From Synechococcus sp. CO36386bin_37 (GTDB taxonomy: Bacteria > Cyanobacteriota > Cyanobacteriia > PCC-6307 > Cyanobiaceae), in NCBI GenBank assembly GCA_011525445.1, contig WTGE01000429.1, forward strand, positions 1 through 7,759: 7,759 nt of DNA, read 5' to 3'. Shown one piece after another: positions 5,745-7,759 of the stretch; the stretch's first letter is position 1; each line of letters begins with the position of its first letter. Below the pieces are notes generated by a model. The model saw only the letters and a list, made by a program, of their open reading frames with translations. It made no database searches and had not been told where the DNA came from. Both the position numbers and the translations under genes were made by a program.

Positions 5745-5764
5745 CTGTATTAAGGCACTTTTTC

Positions 5765-5967
5765 ATGGAAAGTCAAAATCTGGAAAAAGAGCAAGAAACA
5801 GCAATTATCAATGAGAACATTTCGCCATCAGGGCAATACTTGCTCAACAAATATTGTCTACATGGAAGGTGCTTGGCAGCAGAGTTAAATGCGATGTTTG
5901 CGCTTTTGGATTTAATTCGCTAGGTTTTCCGGATGCAAAAATTGATGCAATTCCTCAGGGCTTTTGA
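5765..5967 (+). pseudogene. Short remnant, possibly N-terminus of a SAM methyltransferase
   Basis: One frame gives a 52-codon ORF from ATG 5765 to TAG 5921-5923 (MESQNLEKEQE ... LLDLIR). An adjacent frame, open from 5815 to TGA 5965-5967, reads WKVLGSRVKCDVCAFGF then GFPDAKIDAIPQGF. The second reading recalls the zinc-binding start of methyltransferases found in surface-polysaccharide clusters (a CxxCG motif followed by an AICPxCGS-like segment), with the second cysteine pair lost. I read the region as a decayed fragment spanning both frames. The alternative is an unrelated 52-residue peptide. AT-rich composition matches the sulfotransferase next to it, so the two may have arrived together. 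Confidence 0.35.
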
Positions 5968-6018
5968 AACAAATCTCTAAAATCAAGCATGACTCCTCGT
6001 AAACATTGCTAAAATCGG

Positions 6019-6915
6019 ATGAATTCCCTTGATGAAAATTCCGTGCATTCATCCTTTAAGAGGATTATTCCATCTTGGGTGCAGAAAGCTGGAATGAGCT
6101 CGATTTTAAAGTATCGCCAGGCAACTTGGCGCAATCGATCTTTGCCAGACTTTATTATCATTGGAGCACAGAAGTCAGGGACTACAAGTTTGTATCGCTA
6201 TTTGAGTCAGCATCCACAATTGATAGCATCATACAAGAAAGAAGTTCATTTTTTTGACGGTGGCATTGATAACTACTATGTCGATAACTTTGAGAAAGGT
6301 GAGGCCTGGTATCGAGCTAATTTTCCGCGGAAGCGAAAGAGCAATACTTCTCAAAAAGTATTTGAAGCATCACCTCTTTATTTGTTTAATCCCCTTGTTC
6401 CGCAGCGAATATATGACTGTATGCCTGAAGTTAAGCTAATTGCTATCCTCCGCAATCCTGTAGAGCGTGCCATCTCGCATTACTTCCACGCAAAACGGAA
6501 ACAGGGAGTGGGAGTTGAGTCTCTGCCTATGCTGGAAGCTTTTCAGGCTGAAGAGGAACGACTTAAACCCATAGTTAAGCAACAGGATTTTAAAAACCCT
6601 ATCTTCAGGAGGCATTCTTATAAGGGAAAAGGATTATATTATGAGCAGTTAAAGAGGTATCTAAATTACTTTTCCAATAAAAGCATTTTAGTCCTAGACA
6701 GCGAGTCTTTTTTTGCGGTTCCAGATGATGGCCTGCGGATGATATTTGAATTTGTCGGAGTCGATTCAGGCTTTACTGTTCCAGACTTAAAGCCTGGTAA
6801 TGTTGGCAAAAATAAGGTAGAAGTAGGCTTAGATGTTTATGATTATTTGGAAAATTACTTTGAGCCTTATAACCAAAAATTATATAAATTGCTAGGCAGA
6901 AGTTTTAGTTGGTGA
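6019..6915 (+). CDS. PAPS-dependent sulfotransferase (heparan sulfotransferase-like)
   Basis: This 298-residue enzyme should transfer sulfate from PAPS to a hydroxyl or amino group, most likely on a surface glycan. The 5'-phosphosulfate loop is FIIIGAQKSGTTSLYRYL (about residues 45-62) with catalytic Lys52. KEVHFFD (74-80) matches the KExHFF signature of the heparan-sulfate N-sulfotransferase group. The 3'-phosphate site is LRNPVERAISHYFH (144-157), with Arg145 and Ser153. There is no signal peptide or membrane helix, so it is probably cytoplasmic. Length is normal for the family and the frame is intact, unlike several neighbours. The DNA is visibly richer in A and T than the integrase and replication genes, pointing to separate acquisition as cargo. 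The start is ATG 6019 without a Shine-Dalgarno site. The acceptor is unknown; altered surface sulfation could affect phage adsorption or grazing, which is inference. Confidence 0.9.
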   Translation: MNSLDENSVHSSFKRIIPSWVQKAGMSSILKYRQATWRNRSLPDFIIIGAQKSGTTSLYRYLSQHPQLIASYKKEVHFFDGGIDNYYVDNFEKGEAWYRANFPRKRKSNTSQKVFEASPLYLFNPLVPQRIYDCMPEVKLIAILRNPVERAISHYFHAKRKQGVGVESLPMLEAFQAEEERLKPIVKQQDFKNPIFRRHSYKGKGLYYEQLKRYLNYFSNKSILVLDSESFFAVPDDGLRMIFEFVGVDSGFTVPDLKPGNVGKNKVEVGLDVYDYLENYFEPYNQKLYKLLGRSFSW

Positions 6916-6986
6916 AGTCCATGCCTGGAATGTCGGCTGTCCACGATAGTAGACACTCAACCCAGTAGAGCGTCAGAACCCACTCT

Positions 6987-7193
6987 ATGACCAGCAGTCT
7001 AGACGTTTACCAGGAACTCCATCACATCGCCTTCATCCACCACATACTCCTTTCCTTCACTGTGCAGCCAAGCCTGGTTTACTCCTATCTCAAGGGGTCT
7101 GGTGTCGACGTACCGATCAGCAAGGTGAAAGAGATGCTCCAGCCAAAGCAGACTCAGTTTCACGACACTACAGACCAGCTCGATCTGTTCTGA
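6987..7193 (+). CDS. Small ORF, 68 aa, ending in a beta-clamp-binding motif
   Basis: The protein is not recognised. Its last five residues, QLDLF, match the consensus QL[SD]LF by which bacterial polymerases, MutS, Hda and some phage proteins dock on the DNA sliding clamp. Before them lie a helix (ISKVKEMLQ) and a polar linker. The N-terminal half (about residues 5-31) lies opposite a ychF 3' fragment on the other strand, so that part may be derived from the antisense of a gene scrap. The ORF may be a recently formed gene or not real. The start is ATG 6987 with no ribosome binding site; 35 bases separate it from the terminase-like gene on the same strand. Confidence 0.4.
   Translation: MTSSLDVYQELHHIAFIHHILLSFTVQPSLVYSYLKGSGVDVPISKVKEMLQPKQTQFHDTTDQLDLF
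6999..7079 (-). pseudogene. ychF: 3'-terminal fragment of ychF (OLA1-type ATPase)
   Basis: On the minus strand the last 18 codons read GKEYVVDEGDVMEFLVNV and then TAG (7001-6999). This closely matches the C-terminal TGS-domain end of the universal ATPase YchF, which finishes GK(D/E)Y(V/I)VQ(D/E)GDVM-x-F-x-FNV with its stop at the same point. The main difference is Val for the penultimate-region Phe. Similarity covers about 26 residues (QAWLHSEGK onwards); the sequence further upstream in that frame does not look like YchF. It is therefore a gene scrap, not a functional ATPase, probably picked up from a host chromosome by the element. Confidence 0.6.
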
Positions 7194-7228
7194 CCCCACC
7201 ACCTGACCGTCCGAGGCAGAATCAGTTC

Positions 7229-7552
7229 ATGGCTAAGAAGTCAACTAAGTCTGAAATTGACCACCGCATTGATGTCATCACGCGGATGTTGATGAATGCT
7301 GGGACGACTTCTCAAATCCTGCGCTACTGCTCGGTCGAATGGGGCGTGGGCAAGCGACAAGCCGAGACCTATCTGGCTCGTGCTCGTGATCAGGTCAAAC
7401 AGGATTACAGCCTTGATCGCGCTGAATTTTTAGCCAGTCGCCTTGGTGTGCTCGACAGCATCACGCAGAAAGCAATCAAGGCCAATCAACTATCTGCGGC
7501 AGTGGGTTCTGTACGCCTTGCTGCTGAACTTGCCAGGTTGCTGGACAAATGA
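7229..7552 (+). CDS. Terminase small subunit-like protein
   Basis: The 107-residue product has a basic N-terminus (MAKKSTKSE), a predicted helix-turn-helix at about residues 26-52 (TSQILRYC, VGKRQAETYLARA) and a helical C-terminus (LGVLDSITQKAIKANQ, then AAELARLL) as in oligomerising small terminases. Small terminases recognise the packaging site on phage DNA and hand it to the large subunit. In satellites a lone small terminase redirects a helper phage's packaging motor to satellite DNA. No large terminase, portal or capsid gene is visible up to the right edge. The start is ATG 7229 with only a distant GAGG upstream. The TGA overlaps the next ATG (ATGA), so the two are coupled. A generic HTH regulator is the alternative. 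Confidence 0.65.
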   Translation: MAKKSTKSEIDHRIDVITRMLMNAGTTSQILRYCSVEWGVGKRQAETYLARARDQVKQDYSLDRAEFLASRLGVLDSITQKAIKANQLSAAVGSVRLAAELARLLDK

Positions 7553-7674
7553 CGGTCAACATCCTTGAGCAGCGGATGCAGGAGCTGGGCATCAATGAAG
7601 CTAACGATCCAAACTCGATCTGCCGTCCGATTAAGAAGCCCAAGCCAAAGCGCATCAGCTTGGTAGTTGCCTGA
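7549..7674 (+). CDS. Small hypothetical protein, 41 aa, coupled to terminase-like gene
   Basis: The ATG at 7549 overlaps the TGA of the terminase-like gene by four bases (ATGA), a classic coupling arrangement. The product starts with an amphipathic helix (ILEQRMQELG), has a polar middle, then a basic stretch (PIKKPKPKRIS), and ends at TGA 7672-7674. No family is recognised. Coupling suggests it works with the terminase-like protein. Its small size leaves room for a chance ORF, but the overlap and the charge pattern favour a real gene. Confidence 0.5.
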   Translation: MTVNILEQRMQELGINEANDPNSICRPIKKPKPKRISLVVA

Positions 7675-7706
7675 TTCATTCTTTAGTTACCGCACCGGTG
7701 GCCGGC

Positions 7707-7727
7707 ACCGGACCCAGCCGGTCTTTT
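7707..7727 (+). terminator. Weak intrinsic terminator
   Basis: ACCGG (7707-7711) pairs with CCGGT (7718-7722) across a six-base loop, followed by CTTTT. The stem is short but all G/C except one pair, and it sits 33 bases after the last stop codon of the terminase-like operon. Confidence 0.4.
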
Positions 7728-7729
7728 GC

Positions 7730-7759
7730 ATGGACTCCCAGGTTTCGATGGCGTTATGT
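7730..7759 (+). CDS. Possible start of a further gene, cut by window end
   Basis: From ATG 7730 the frame is open for ten codons (MDSQVSMALC) to the window edge. A second ATG lies in frame at 7748. Ten codons are too few to judge coding potential, and no ribosome binding site precedes it. Confidence 0.15.
   Translation, partial: MDSQVSMALC

Larger units (their letters stand above)
9..7759. mobile_element. Integrative element, satellite/tycheposon-like, left end (right end outside window)
   Basis: The element is bounded on the left by a truncated tRNA-Pro at 9-55 and carries a tyrosine recombinase, a VapE-type primase-helicase operon, an origin-like region, a sulfotransferase cargo gene and a small-terminase-like gene. 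No intact tRNA-Pro or second attachment copy is present up to the right edge, so the element continues past 7759. Integration beside a tRNA by a tyrosine recombinase, self-replication genes and a lone small terminase are known traits of phage satellites (PICI) and of the tycheposons of marine picocyanobacteria. The class assignment is inferred from gene content, not from a database match. Confidence 0.7.

Noticed and set aside
7476..7679. Minus-strand ORF of 67 codons
   Set aside because: Shadow of the terminase-like gene and its coupled partner, which have overlap-based support.
1..7759. CRISPR array or insertion sequence
   Set aside because: No regularly spaced long repeats with unique spacers and no transposase or terminal inverted repeats were seen.

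Overview
The window is most likely one end of a tRNA-integrated mobile element of a marine picocyanobacterium (Synechococcus/Prochlorococcus type). That organism call is inferred from the style of the integrase, primase-helicase and terminase-like proteins and from the scarcity of Shine-Dalgarno sites; nothing in the window names the host. The left edge (9-55, minus strand) is the 3' half of a tRNA-Pro(UGG) gene, cut at the anticodon stem. This is the duplicated attachment site, so about eight bases of flanking chromosome are present and the rest is element. The intact tRNA and the other end lie beyond the right edge.

Layout. 9-1307: attachment site, three helically phased TTCGCGCT repeats and a tyrosine recombinase. 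1300-1551: a small convergent hypothetical gene. 1552-1918: a non-coding control region with operator-like palindromes. 1919-4075: a tightly coupled plus-strand replication operon (small hypothetical protein, four-cysteine zinc-ribbon protein, VapE-type primase-helicase). The last gene is broken by a frameshift and also has a damaged Walker A motif. 4076-4285: an origin-like segment with thirteen GTCC/GGAC tetramers, a C7/G7 inverted repeat around an AT-rich core, and a perfect 14-bp palindrome. 4262-4890: two small unknown genes. 4862-5661 (minus): a decayed coiled-coil gene with three in-frame stops and one frameshift. 5662-6018: AT-rich spacer with a palindrome and a short methyltransferase-like remnant. 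6019-6915: an AT-rich sulfotransferase cargo gene. 6916-7228: a short plus-strand ORF ending in a beta-clamp-binding motif, lying over an antisense scrap of the 3' end of ychF. 7229-7674: a terminase-small-subunit-like gene coupled to a 41-residue ORF. A weak terminator follows at 7707-7727.

Together, integrase + primase/helicase + origin-like region + small terminase, with no capsid or large terminase visible, is the plan of a phage satellite. In marine cyanobacteria the tRNA-borne 'tycheposon' elements are the closest known class. Such an element would excise by the recombinase, replicate from its own origin and use a helper phage for packaging, carrying a cell-surface sulfotransferase as cargo. 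The two broken genes and the damaged ATPase motif suggest this copy is decaying, or that the assembly carries errors; read-level checking would separate the two.
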